A stretch of DNA of 64,000 nucleotides from JABCZH01 sp963803775 (GCA_963803775.1 CAWDNS010000001.1:1-64000); one strand, 5' to 3'; counted from the first letter of the stretch, positions 10,103 to 19,159 are shown. Notes: generated from the sequence alone by a model not told the origin. Translations and numbers: made by a program.

Positions 10103-10486
10103 ATGAGCGTGGTCGGCATCGACATCGGCGGCACCTTCACGGACCTCGTCGGCTATCGGGACGGCGCGATCCTCACCGGCAAGACCTTGACGGTGCCGGC
10201 CGACCCGACCGTCGGCGCGGCGGCCGCGCTGCGCTCGCCGGCTGCGATGTCGAGCGCCGTGACCGAGTTGCTGCACGGCTCGACCATCGCCATCAACACC
10301 GTGCTGGAGCGCAGCGGCGCCGTGACCGCGCTCCTCACCACACAAGGCTTTCGCGACGTCTATGCGCTCGGCCGCGGCAACCGGCCCGATGCCTTCAATC
10401 TCGATTTTCATCGCCCGCGGCCGCTGGTGCCGCGCGAACTCACCTTCGAGATCGCCGAACGCATGAACGCCGCCGGCGATGTATGC
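10103..10486 (+). CDS. Hydantoinase/oxoprolinase A subunit, N-terminal fragment cut at the junction
   Basis: About 128 residues begin with the actin-like ATP-binding start VVGIDIGGTFTDLVGYRDG and continue with LLHGSTIAINTVLERSGA, TTQGFRDVYALGRGNRP and FEIAERMNAAGDV, all typical of HyuA. Full-length members have about 680-700 residues, so some 80 percent is missing. The coding similarity ends at about 10486, where the sequence changes to an antisense aconitase-family gene. A short internal stretch (LRSPAAMSS) looks shifted out of frame and back. HyuA with HyuB opens cyclic amides in an ATP-dependent way. Confidence 0.8.
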
Positions 10487-10492
10487 TGAGTT
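10478..10492. other. Apparent chimeric junction between two genomes
   Basis: Left of this point the sequence is a rightward alphaproteobacterial hydantoinase. Right of it is a leftward acidobacterial aconitase-family gene. Both lose their C-terminal parts within the same dozen bases, with no insertion sequence, direct repeat or tRNA at the seam. Frameshift density also changes sharply here, from very high on the left to near zero in the genes immediately right. Confidence 0.7.
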
Positions 10493-11402
10493 GGGTGGCG
10501 AGGTCGAGGAGGCCGAGCTTCTTCTTTTCTTCGGAAATTACTTCGTCAAGAAAGGTAAGGTGATCGCGGAAGAAGAGAATGCTGGAAGCGTCGTTGACCT
10601 TGGCATCTTTGCCGACATAGCGCTCAAAGAAGATGGCAGCCATGGGAGTGACATATTCGTGGCTGAAGCGCAGGTCGGCGCGGGCGAATCCGGTGTCGCC
10701 AGGCTGGACGTACTTGTCGTCGGTCATGTGACGGGCAAAGATTTTCTCGGCCAGCGTCATCGGGCGCTTTTCAGTTTTGATGGCGGGGAGAAACACTTTC
10801 TTCTGCATTCTAGCGACGTTGAAGGGGAATAAGCCGCCATACTCGATGACCTGGCGGGTGATTTCGTCCTCCCCGGCTGTGAATTCGGCGAGTGGAATTT
10901 CGGCGCCCGCGCGAATCTGATCGATCAGCGAGAAGTTCGTCGAGGTCAGCATGCCAAGGTTCTGGCAGTTTTGTTTGTAGATGCGCTCGATATTTTCGGC
11001 TATGACGACGCGGATGCCGGCACACATCTCGGCGTAGGGCGACTGCTCGCGGCTGGAGCCTTTGCCACGGCGCTTGCCGCTGACAGCAGCCACGAATCCG
11101 CCTTTCTTCACGTCGGAACGGCCGATGGGAAGCACATTGCCGCACTTGAGGCCCAGGTAGGGGATCTCGCCGAGAGTTTCGTCGAAATAGAAACAGTAGT
11201 GAGCAGGAGTGATTTCGTCGGTAGAGATGTCGTCGCGCAGCTTGGGATTGTTGGCGGGATTCCTGGTGTCCCAGGGCAAGTCTTCGCCCGCAAGCTGACG
11301 TTTGATGAGTTCGGGATCTTCGGTCAGGAAGAGGATGCGGCCGGAGAAACAGACTTTGTCCGGGCGTTTATCGATTTTTCGGGTCAATAGTGAGTCAATC
11401 AC
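10487..11402 (-). CDS. Aconitase/isopropylmalate dehydratase family protein, C-terminus cut at the junction
   Basis: About 305 genuine residues. The N-terminal half is a LeuD-like swivel domain (KGGFVAAVSGKRRGKGSSRE, then VIAENIERIYKQNCQNLGML). After it begins a LeuC/aconitase-type region (EYGGLFPFNVARMQ, MTLAEKIFARHM, DLRFSHEYVTPMAAIFFERY). The swivel domain leads, as in permuted acidobacterial members, rather than trailing as in AcnA. The iron-sulfur cysteines expected further on are lost. Similarity stops after LGLLDLATQL, and the last 15 or so codons are read from foreign sequence. It would interconvert hydroxy-acid isomers; the exact substrate cannot be told. Confidence 0.75.
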
Positions 11403-11527
11403 GATATGTCTATTGTAAAACGTTCAGCCGCAGATTGCGCAGAATACGCGGAGAAAAGCCTTAATCACGAAGTACACAAAGGAAAACCCTTCAACCACAG
11501 AGGCCACAGGGGCACACAGCGAAAACC

Positions 11528-12418
11528 TTAGTGATGGCCGTGGGCGTGGTCGTATTTCTCTCCAACGGGAATCGCCACCGTTAGCCGGTTTTCTTTAGGA
11601 GCTAATGGACACGTTGCATAGGGGGTGACGGCGCAGGGCGGGTTGTAGGCGTGGTTGAAGTCGAGGACTACGGTGCCGTTCACCACGGGATCAGTGTCCA
11701 AGAAGCGTCCGCCGGGGTAGGTATCGGTCTTGGTAGTCAAATCGTTGAAGACGAAAAACAGGCCCTTCTCGGGTTTTCCTCCGAGGTCAGTAAGCTGAAA
11801 TTCCTGTCCGTTGATCTTGAACACAGCCGTTCCAGCGACTTCAGTAGGGCTGACGTCACCGAGAACCGTAGGTACGTCAATGGTCTTCTTGCCCTCGGAG
11901 GGAATCCACTTCGCGGTCACTCTGTAGTTGAGATCGAGCGGAAAGAAAACCAGATCATGAAAGTTGCGAGCGGCTTCGCTGTCGAGATCTTTTAAGCGGA
12001 TGCCCAAGCGGGCGCCGCGCTTGATCACATAGAAGCGCAGACTCCCCATCTCCGCGATGGTGCGTTTGCCGGACGAGTCGGGCAAGAGGGTCGAAGTAGT
12101 AGCGGGCTTACCGTCGATAATGGCATGGTCGTCGGAAGAAAACTTCGCAACTACATCTTCGCCTTGGAGCGTGAAGACGCCGGCGTGGGCGGGGCCTTTG
12201 GGGAAAACGATGGCGTTGGCGGCGTCGCTGCCAAAAGTGTTGTCGCCGGGTTTGAGCCAGAACAGGCCAGCGAGCACGAGCCAGTTCGTCTTGAGGTCGT
12301 CAACCTGCTCGGCTTTCCATTTGTCGAAAGATTGCTGGTAGGCGGGATCAACAGCAGGAGTGCTAGCCGCGGCTACGAGGGCGATCAGAACATAGAGGCC
12401 GACGAGTTTGGATGTCAT
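11528..12418 (-). CDS. DUF1684 family exported protein
   Basis: 296 residues with an N-terminal signal peptide (KLVGLYVLIALVAAAS). The body has the marks of DUF1684: WKAEQVDDLKTNWLVLAGLFWL near the start, IRLKDLDSEAARNF in the middle, and the C-terminal LDFNHAYNPPCAVTPYATCP with its conserved asparagine, prolines and cysteines. The biochemical role of this family is not established. It starts 11 bp after the stop of the suhB-like gene, so it is the third gene of an hfq-like/suhB/DUF1684 operon. Confidence 0.8.
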   Translation of the reverse strand: MTSKLVGLYVLIALVAAASTPAVDPAYQQSFDKWKAEQVDDLKTNWLVLAGLFWLKPGDNTFGSDAANAIVFPKGPAHAGVFTLQGEDVVAKFSSDDHAIIDGKPATTSTLLPDSSGKRTIAEMGSLRFYVIKRGARLGIRLKDLDSEAARNFHDLVFFPLDLNYRVTAKWIPSEGKKTIDVPTVLGDVSPTEVAGTAVFKINGQEFQLTDLGGKPEKGLFFVFNDLTTKTDTYPGGRFLDTDPVVNGTVVLDFNHAYNPPCAVTPYATCPLAPKENRLTVAIPVGEKYDHAHGHH

Positions 12419-12429
12419 AATGCCACCAA

Positions 12430-13266
12430 TCAGCGAGAACCAGCTCTCAGTTCCGGTAAAGGTTCAAGATCTCGATCCGAAAATATTTTGTCGAACTCGT
12501 TCAATAGAGCTTCGTGGACCAAACCGTTGGATGCCAGAGTTTCGCGGCTGCTCAACTCAAAAGGGCCGCCGTGAAAGTCGGTGATCTTGCCGCCGGCCTC
12601 TTCAACGATCAACACACCGGCGGCGGTATCCCATGGATTAAGGTTGAATTCCCAGAAACCGTCGAAACGGCCGCTGGCCACACAACATAGGTCAAGAGCA
12701 GCCGATCCGGCACGACGCACGCCGTGGGTGCGCAAAGTAATCTGATGATAGAAGAAAATGTTGGGATTCTTATGGCGCTTATGGCTGGGGAAACCAGTGG
12801 CGACCAGGCACTCCCCCAGGTTAGCGGTCTGCGAAACCCGGATGCGTTGCTCGTTGAGGTATGCGCCACTTCCCTGCTCGGTCGCGAATAGTTCGTCGCG
12901 AGTGGGGTCATAGATCACTCCCGCGATGCGCCTGCCCTTGTACTCGAGCGCCATGGACACGCAAAACACCGGGAAGCCATGGGCAAAATTGGTAGTGCCG
13001 TCGAGTGGGTCAACGTACCAGCGGTAGTCGCTACCGGTATCCTGCAAGCCGCCTTCTTCGCCGAGAATGTCATGGGAAGGCCAGTGTTCGCGCAACCGCT
13101 GGCGGATAAGGGCCTCAGATTTGCGGTCAGCAACGGTAACCAGATCGGCCTCGCCCTTGTATTCGATCTTTACGTGCTGACGGAAATGTTCCATGAGCAG
13201 GGCGCCGGCTTCGCGCGCGATCTCGACCGCAGGCGAAATGACATCGGTATTGGTGATGGAAGTCAT
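12430..13266 (-). CDS. suhB: Inositol monophosphatase family protein
   Basis: 278 residues with all metal-binding motifs of the IMPase superfamily: EEGG near residue 69, YVDPLDGTTNFAHGFP near 86-101, and NPWDTAAGVLIVEEAGGKI in the C-terminal half. The family removes phosphate from inositol phosphates or related sugars. In Escherichia coli SuhB also joins the rRNA antitermination complex. It starts 3 bp after the Hfq-like gene and is followed after 11 bp by DUF1684, so the three are probably one transcript. The suhB name rests on family membership; substrate specificity is not shown by sequence alone. Confidence 0.85.
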   Translation of the reverse strand: MTSITNTDVISPAVEIAREAGALLMEHFRQHVKIEYKGEADLVTVADRKSEALIRQRLREHWPSHDILGEEGGLQDTGSDYRWYVDPLDGTTNFAHGFPVFCVSMALEYKGRRIAGVIYDPTRDELFATEQGSGAYLNEQRIRVSQTANLGECLVATGFPSHKRHKNPNIFFYHQITLRTHGVRRAGSAALDLCCVASGRFDGFWEFNLNPWDTAAGVLIVEEAGGKITDFHGGPFELSSRETLASNGLVHEALLNEFDKIFSDRDLEPLPELRAGSR

Positions 13267-13269
13267 CCG

Positions 13270-13542
13270 CTACTTGCGCTTGCCACTATCTTCGGCGATG
13301 TACATGATTTCGTGCTTGAAGATGAAGAGATTGGGCTTCTCTTCGCGAGTAAGCCGGACCATGTTCTTGTCGTAGTACTCGATCCACCCGTTTACAATCT
13401 CTCCGTCCGACAACTTGATGCTCACCGGCTTTTGCTTTTCAGTGAGCGACTTCAAGTAGGCGGCCTCTTCCGAGGTTTCCTCAGGTGGCGAGCTTTTCGG
13501 CTTGCGTGAAAGGCCTTGCGAGCCCGATCCTTGAAATGCCAT
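13270..13542 (-). CDS. Divergent Hfq-like (Sm fold) RNA-binding protein
   Basis: 90 residues. Residues 38-84 follow the bacterial Sm pattern. KPVSIKLSDGEIVNGWIEYYD (38-58) matches the Sm1 strand order of Hfq, with PVSI, the conserved glycines and the IExxD turn. LFIFKHEIMYI (72-82) matches Sm2 with the Hfq KH pair at 76-77. The preceding helix AAYLKSL resembles the FLNALR helix. The first 22 residues are a Ser/Pro/Gly-rich tail absent from enterobacterial Hfq, and the usual C-terminal tail is very short. It is likely a hexameric RNA chaperone. Upstream there is no clear Shine-Dalgarno, but TAAAAT lies at 13549-13554, so the message may be leaderless. It leads the suhB operon. Confidence 0.7.
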   Translation of the reverse strand: MAFQGSGSQGLSRKPKSSPPEETSEEAAYLKSLTEKQKPVSIKLSDGEIVNGWIEYYDKNMVRLTREEKPNLFIFKHEIMYIAEDSGKRK

Positions 13543-13669
13543 GCAAGTATTTTACACGGGCCAAGCGCCGGAAGAGGGCCACGGATTTCGCGGTATCTGC
13601 AAAGAGATTACTAATCGCAGAGATCGCGAGGAAACTGGCAGAGAGCGCAGAGCCCAACCTGCCCCCAGG

Positions 13670-16600
13670 CTAGAACGTCACTTTCAATGAAAATTCGATG
13701 GCGCGCGGGGCTCCGAGTGCAAACACACCGGAGCCGAGACCCAGGCGATTGCCGTTGGGCTGTTGGCCGGATGTCCCGTTGACCGATCCGGGAGTCCCGC
13801 TGAGGACGCCGCTGAGCGGATTGGAGGGTCCGTCGAAGTTGGCAAAATTCAGCACATTGAAGAAGGAGACGCCAGGATGAATCTCCACCGTCTCTTTTAC
13901 TTTGTAGATCCAGCTCAGGCTGAGATCGGTGGCGCGGAGCCAGTCCATATTGGCTTCGTTGGCAGGCGCAAGGGGGACAAGTTGCTGCACTCCGCCGAGT
14001 GCCTGCAACTGACCTAAGGTGAACAGTCCGTTGCTGATGAGCATCTGGCCGGCGGGAGTGGGCTGGCCGGCGAAGTTCTGGTTGTAAGCCGTGATGAAGC
14101 TGTTCAGGTTGCTGGCTTTGACGTCGCGGCCGAAAGAGCCGATGTTGGTTCCGGGCAGCACGTCGCCGGTGCCACCGTTGGCAGCGAAGCTGCCGTCGCC
14201 GGTACCGTCGCCGGTAAGGTCAGTTACGAAAATGCCGCCCGGGTTCCCGGTTGGCGCCAGCGTGAGGGTGGCGGGAAGCGGGCTGTAAAAGTGGCTAATC
14301 AGGCCGAGCCGGAACGAGTAGGGCAAATCCATGGTGGCGCCAAGGGAGAATTGATGGCGGCGGTCAAGTCCGTTGGGACCGATGTAGTGCAAGGGATCAT
14401 TGAAGTCAGTGGCAATATTTACGAAGTCGTTGTCCACCGCCGGGGCCACATACTTCGAATATGAGTACGAAACCTGCATATCCAGATTGGAAATTCTCTT
14501 GAAGGGGTGGGGCAGATTCTGCTTCAGAGACATCTGCAAAGCGTTGTAAACAGCCCGGCCACTGGGAAATAACATCTGGTTTGCGCCGAGGTTTGGATTA
14601 ACTCCGGGGAAGGCGGCGGTTGGACAGGGCGCGCCACTACAGAGTGAGTAGCCGGAATCGAGGCCATTGGTGGCAAAGTCTGCGATGGTCGCGCCCTGGT
14701 TATAGCCGGGCGCTCCGGTAACAGGATTGTTGGGGCAATTGGCAATGGCGAGATTGATGGCATTCGCCCCGCTGACACCGCAATTGGCCAGGGTCTGATT
14801 AATGGCCGTGAGGGCATTGGTTTTGTCCAGGAAGCGGGCATCGCCGACGTGATTGGTGTCGATCGCCAGGAGGGTATGGGTCTCAATGTTGCGCAGATAG
14901 TCGGCGGTGAACACCACACCCCGGTGCAGTTCGTGTTGGATACCGAAATTCATCTGCACCGACCGCGGACTCACGTACTTCGGGGCAAACAGGTCCGTCC
15001 CGGTAGCGTCAAGTCCATCGGAAAGTGCGTTGCCGATGAACGCAGAATTAGTGGCCGGTCCAGCAGCGAGTGTGGCTGCCTGGTATTGCGCTTGCAGAGC
15101 AGCGATTTGATTGGCGACTTTTCCGATGGGTTGACCGCAGATCGGCGCCCAATTCTGAACGACTCCATTGGGCAAAGTAAAAGTGCTGCCAGTGCCATTG
15201 GAGCAAACCGTCTGGTCGGTCAGGAATAGTCCCGATGGCAGGCGGGCTGGACGATCAAACAGGACGTTATTCCACACCGCGTTCTCGTAGAATAATCCAA
15301 GCCCGCCGCGCAGCACTGTCTTGCCAGCACGCCACGGATCCCAGGCAATACCAACCTGGGGGGCGAAGTTGAGATTGGGCTGGTTGACACGGTTTCCGAG
15401 TCCGGTGCCGAACTGCTGTAAAGCTGGGATCGCCGCCAGGTCGCTATCGGTGCGGCCGCTGTCGCGAACATAGCGCAGGCCATAAGTCAGGGTCAGGTTG
15501 CGTTTCACTTTCCAGGTATCACCGAGGTAAAGCGAAATGCGATTATCCGGCCCCAAACCACCGGCGGGAAATCCAAAAGCTGGAATCTCGGAACTGAAAC
15601 CCTGGCCGTTGCTCAGGGTGACGCTGTTGGCGGGATAGTTGAGCGGGTTGGCGGCGCCGCCGGGCAGAGCCAGGCAGGCAGCCGCGCAATCGCTGACGCC
15701 CGCGCCGACGGCGGGTGCGAGCGCGAGAAAGCTGGCAAAGCCGCCGCCGAAGATGTGATTGTAGCCGCCGCCATAGCGTACGATGTGGGCGCCGATCGCC
15801 TTGCTGCCGTCGTACTTGATTTGCTTATTGGACTGGTAGGTCGCTTGGGGCGCCAGGAAGCCCGGCCCGGAACAGAAGAAGTCAGCTCCTGAGGTCAAGC
15901 AATCAGGATCGCTTCCGATGGCAAGTTCCAGGTTGGGTGCGGGATTGAAAATCGCAGAACCGCCAACCGCGTCGGTAATCTGATTGCGGAACTTGGTATA
16001 GCCGAAGCGAATGCTGTGCGTGAAACCGCCGGTGTTGAAGTCCAGGCCAAAGGCATGGACAGGAGTGTGATTATTGTTGGCGAAAGGCTGAAAAGAATTA
16101 GGAATAATAGCCAGGACGCTGCGATTCTGATCGAACGAAAAACGGTAGAAGAACTTGAAACGCTTGTTGATTTGCCAATCCAGACGGCCCACGCCTTCGG
16201 CTTCGCGGAACGGGGAATCGAAACTCCCGGTCAGGGCCTGAAATGGGCCACTGGGTAAGACAGGGTCGAGCAGGTCTTGTTTGGTGCGCTCTGCGCTTAA
16301 AAAGAAGAATAGCTTGTCGTGAATGATGGGACCGCCCACACTGGCGCCGAACTGATTTCTTTGAAAATAATTACTGCTGGCTCCGGGAAGATTGGCGTCC
16401 AGGCTCTGGTCGCGGAAATAGTAGTATCCCTCGCCATGGAAGGCGTTGGTCCCTGATTTAGTGGTGACGTTCACCGCGCCTGAGGAAGTCAGCTCGGTGG
16501 AGAGGTCGAGCGACGATTGCTCGATCTGAAATTCCTGGATGGCGCCCTCTGGGATGTTCTGGGTGGTGGTGCCGACGGTTTCATCGCTGATGTCAAGGCC

Positions 16601-17209
16601 ATCGACTTCGATGCGAGCGGTACGTCCGAAGCGGCCGCCGAACGAAATGGAAGAGAAACCGTTCTTGGTAGGATCAAAGTTGCCGCCGTCCTGAATTTGC
16701 ACTCCAGGTTCAAGTTGCGCGAGATCGAGAAAATTTCGGCCATTGATGGGCAGGTTTTCAATCTGCTGGCTGGTCAAAACGCCCTGCACGGTGACTTGCT
16801 CGGTGTTGACCTGAATTTCTCCCGCCTGCACTTCCACCACTTGACTGGTCTCTCCCACCGGCAGCCTCACGCTGCCGGCGGTGGTGACACCCACCTGGAC
16901 GTTGAGAGGAAGTTCGGCGGTCTTGAACCCCGGGGCTTCGACGTGCACAACGTAATCGCCGGGGGTCAATGCACCCGAAGTATAAGCTCCTGCGGAAGTG
17001 CTGGTGACATTCACCACCTGTCCCGTAGCGATGCGGGTGATGCGGACCTTGGCCCCGCTTACGACGGCTCCGGTCTGGTCCACGACAATTCCTTGAATGC
17101 TGCCGGTGGAACTGGTGCTCTGCGAAAAGAGCAGAGTGGACACCGTGAGCAGAACCGCAAGCGTACGGAACGCGAAGGTGGATGGACAGAACCTGCAATT
17201 CGATACCAT
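13670..17209 (-). CDS. Oar-like TonB-dependent receptor with carboxypeptidase-regulatory N-terminus
   Basis: About 1,179 residues, the usual size of the large acidobacterial receptors. After a signal peptide (TLAVLLTVSTLLFSQS) comes a CarboxypepD_reg-like domain (SIQGIVVDQTGAVVSGAKV, DYVVHVEAPGFKTAEL). A plug domain follows (QQIENLPINGRNFLDLAQLEPGV, IEVDGLDISDET), then a long Oar-type beta-barrel ending in aromatic residues (IEFSLKVTF). It would sit in the outer membrane and bind a large ligand or polymer. ATG 17209 is chosen over GTG 17215 because AAAGGA lies seven bases upstream of the ATG. Neighbours do not indicate the substrate. Confidence 0.85.
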   Translation of the reverse strand: MVSNCRFCPSTFAFRTLAVLLTVSTLLFSQSTSSTGSIQGIVVDQTGAVVSGAKVRITRIATGQVVNVTSTSAGAYTSGALTPGDYVVHVEAPGFKTAELPLNVQVGVTTAGSVRLPVGETSQVVEVQAGEIQVNTEQVTVQGVLTSQQIENLPINGRNFLDLAQLEPGVQIQDGGNFDPTKNGFSSISFGGRFGRTARIEVDGLDISDETVGTTTQNIPEGAIQEFQIEQSSLDLSTELTSSGAVNVTTKSGTNAFHGEGYYYFRDQSLDANLPGASSNYFQRNQFGASVGGPIIHDKLFFFLSAERTKQDLLDPVLPSGPFQALTGSFDSPFREAEGVGRLDWQINKRFKFFYRFSFDQNRSVLAIIPNSFQPFANNNHTPVHAFGLDFNTGGFTHSIRFGYTKFRNQITDAVGGSAIFNPAPNLELAIGSDPDCLTSGADFFCSGPGFLAPQATYQSNKQIKYDGSKAIGAHIVRYGGGYNHIFGGGFASFLALAPAVGAGVSDCAAACLALPGGAANPLNYPANSVTLSNGQGFSSEIPAFGFPAGGLGPDNRISLYLGDTWKVKRNLTLTYGLRYVRDSGRTDSDLAAIPALQQFGTGLGNRVNQPNLNFAPQVGIAWDPWRAGKTVLRGGLGLFYENAVWNNVLFDRPARLPSGLFLTDQTVCSNGTGSTFTLPNGVVQNWAPICGQPIGKVANQIAALQAQYQAATLAAGPATNSAFIGNALSDGLDATGTDLFAPKYVSPRSVQMNFGIQHELHRGVVFTADYLRNIETHTLLAIDTNHVGDARFLDKTNALTAINQTLANCGVSGANAINLAIANCPNNPVTGAPGYNQGATIADFATNGLDSGYSLCSGAPCPTAAFPGVNPNLGANQMLFPSGRAVYNALQMSLKQNLPHPFKRISNLDMQVSYSYSKYVAPAVDNDFVNIATDFNDPLHYIGPNGLDRRHQFSLGATMDLPYSFRLGLISHFYSPLPATLTLAPTGNPGGIFVTDLTGDGTGDGSFAANGGTGDVLPGTNIGSFGRDVKASNLNSFITAYNQNFAGQPTPAGQMLISNGLFTLGQLQALGGVQQLVPLAPANEANMDWLRATDLSLSWIYKVKETVEIHPGVSFFNVLNFANFDGPSNPLSGVLSGTPGSVNGTSGQQPNGNRLGLGSGVFALGAPRAIEFSLKVTF

Positions 17210-17296
17210 CGGCACATTCCTTTCAAGATTTCCAGGTCAATACTTATAGCATGCGAACTCGGGGGCGGAACGCCGTAACCAACCTGCTCCGCCTCG

Positions 17297-18316
17297 TTAG
17301 AAGTGTGACTTGCGAGTGTAGTAGCCGGCGCGATGGCGCACCTCGAACGCGGGACTGCCGGGCAGTCCTGCCACCTTCACCTGAATCCGGCGAAAATTTG
17401 AGTCAGGCGAGTGTCGCGCAGGATAGTAAGCCAACAGGTATTGAGTACGCAGTTCATCACTGATCTTCCGGAATGCTTCATCGAGTTGCGGCACCGAAGT
17501 GGCGTAGAAATACTTGCCGCCGGTATCTTCGGAAATCTGGATGAGGGCATGCTCGCCACCGAGGTCGCGTCCGGCACTGGCCTCGATGGGCACTACGATG
17601 ATGCTGTAAACGATGGCTTCAGCTTCCTGGGCAGCACGCACCGCTTCTTTATAGTCAACGCGGCTGATGGTGTCACCCCCGTCGGTGATGATCACCATTA
17701 CCTTCCTCCCTTGCCGGCGGTCCACCGCATGCGCGCTCAGGTAGATGGCGTCATAAAGCGCGGTAGCGGCGCCGTAGTGAACCCGGTCGATGCCGCGGTC
17801 TATAGTTTTCAGATCCGCGGTAAAGGACACGACTTCATCCACCGTCTCGCTGAATTCGTAAAGGCAAAGGGCATCGACCGGGCGGAGGATGGCATGGGCA
17901 AAACGCTTGGCCGAGGTCAATTCCAGCGGCAGATCTTTGCGCGTGCTGAGGCTGGTGTCAATATCCATGACGATGGAAAGCGGCAGCGCTGATTGCTTGT
18001 CGAACACCGAGATCGTCTGCGGAGAGCCATCTTCGAGCAGTTCGAAATTGTCTTTGATCAGTCCTCCCACGGGAGCGCCATGATCGTCGGTGACGGTGAC
18101 GAAGACATTCACCAACTTGACATCAACTTTGATGGTCGTATCGGGATTCTGGGCAGCGTTAGAACTTGCGCTGACAGCATTGGATGACATTTTAGCGGGA
18201 GCGGTGCCGCTAGACCAGGGCGGCTTGGGCACCTGCGCGGGGCAAACCGCAATGGCCGAAGCCAAAAAAAGAAAAAGATGTCGCATGCTTGAAGGACGGT
18301 TCGAAAGGCTGGTCAT
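17297..18316 (-). CDS. VWFA-domain exported protein (acidobacterial VWFA-related family)
   Basis: 339 residues with a signal peptide (HLFLFLASAIAVCPAQ), a short beta-sandwich-like N-terminal segment (VDVKLVNVFVTVTDDHGAPV), then a von Willebrand A domain. The MIDAS motif is DTSLS in IVMDIDTSLSTRKD; later elements are YDAIYLSA and KVMVIITDGGDTIS. The C-terminal AGLPGSPAFEVRHRAGYYT is typical of this acidobacterial family. It probably takes part in metal-dependent protein binding outside the cytoplasm. Its start overlaps the end of the moaD-moaE fusion by four bases, so the two are translationally coupled although no functional link is obvious. Confidence 0.8.
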   Translation of the reverse strand: MTSLSNRPSSMRHLFLFLASAIAVCPAQVPKPPWSSGTAPAKMSSNAVSASSNAAQNPDTTIKVDVKLVNVFVTVTDDHGAPVGGLIKDNFELLEDGSPQTISVFDKQSALPLSIVMDIDTSLSTRKDLPLELTSAKRFAHAILRPVDALCLYEFSETVDEVVSFTADLKTIDRGIDRVHYGAATALYDAIYLSAHAVDRRQGRKVMVIITDGGDTISRVDYKEAVRAAQEAEAIVYSIIVVPIEASAGRDLGGEHALIQISEDTGGKYFYATSVPQLDEAFRKISDELRTQYLLAYYPARHSPDSNFRRIQVKVAGLPGSPAFEVRHRAGYYTRKSHF

Positions 18317-19068
18317 TTAGATGCGGGCTTCCCCGAATGGCTGCCTTCGCCACAAGGAATCTCGGGCGGGAAAGGCTCGCCATCAGCCCAGACGGCGCCG
18401 TCTTCAAAGTATTCTTTCTTCCAAATGGGCACGGTGCGTTTCAAAGTATCAATCAGCCACCGGCAAGCCTCAAAGGCAGCGGTGCGATGGGCAGAGGTGA
18501 CGACAATGGCAACGCTAGTTTCCCCGATCTGAAGCCGGCCGAGACGGTGTTCGATGGCGATGTCGCGTATAGGAAATTTCGAAAGCGCCTCCTGTGCCAG
18601 AAGTTCCATCTGCCTGACCGCCATTTCTGAATACGCTTCGTAATCCAGATAAAGCGTGCGGCGGCCGCGACTATGATTGCGCACCACACCTTCAAAAACT
18701 ACCGCAGCACCGTCGGCCGGCTGCTTGATTTTCGCCAGAAGGGCTTGTGTATCGATTGCGCGCTCGACGATGGCGGCATAACGGCTGTGTCCTGTAGGCT
18801 CGGCGACTGAATTCAATTGGCCGGAGCCGCCGCTGACTGGAGGCAGCAATGCGACCTCGTCCCCTGATTTAAGCAAGGAATCGGGCGGAGCATATTCCTG
18901 ATTGATGGACATGGCCAGAGAAGCGCCAAGCTGGCTCAGCCGGGGTCTCTGCTGCTGGTAATGGGCCAACAAGTCGCGCAGAGTGGCATGCTCGGGCAGT
19001 TCGAGCAAGTCGCTGCTGTACCCCGTGAGATCTTTCAATATTCCGAAGAATAGGACCCGAACCTGCAT
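18313..19068 (-). CDS. Molybdopterin synthase MoaD-MoaE fusion
   Basis: 251 residues. Residues 1-81 are a complete MoaD/ThiS-like ubiquitin fold (VRVLFFGILKDLTG...) ending in the Gly-Gly at 80-81 within LLPPVSGG. After a linker of about 15 residues, residues 95-240 are MoaE (VVFEGVVRNHSRGR, IEHRLGRLQIGETSVAIVV, LKRTVPIWKKE with the catalytic lysines). MoaD normally needs a free C-terminal Gly-Gly to carry sulfur as thiocarboxylate, so the fusion would need cleavage after residue 81, as described for mycobacterial MoaX. It makes molybdopterin from cyclic pyranopterin. No other moa genes are in the window. The downstream VWFA gene overlaps by four bases. Confidence 0.85.
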   Translation of the reverse strand: MQVRVLFFGILKDLTGYSSDLLELPEHATLRDLLAHYQQQRPRLSQLGASLAMSINQEYAPPDSLLKSGDEVALLPPVSGGSGQLNSVAEPTGHSRYAAIVERAIDTQALLAKIKQPADGAAVVFEGVVRNHSRGRRTLYLDYEAYSEMAVRQMELLAQEALSKFPIRDIAIEHRLGRLQIGETSVAIVVTSAHRTAAFEACRWLIDTLKRTVPIWKKEYFEDGAVWADGEPFPPEIPCGEGSHSGKPASK

Positions 19069-19111
19069 GGAGAATCAGCTATCGGTTCTCAGTGTATCGT
19101 GATTGCTGCAA

Positions 19112-19140
19112 GAAAAACCGGCTCCGGTGAGGGGAGCCGG
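19112..19140 (-). terminator. Intrinsic terminator of the FecR/DUF6600 gene
   Basis: On the minus strand an eight-pair stem (CCGGCTCC/GGAGCCGG, seven-base loop) is followed by TTTTTCT. It lies 20 bp past the stop of the gene at 19160-21043. Confidence 0.75.
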
Positions 19141-19159
19141 CATATTGGATGAAGCGGTG

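Noticed and set aside
16517..17278. Rightward frame of 253 codons
   Set aside because: Antisense of the TonB receptor plug region; no family resemblance.
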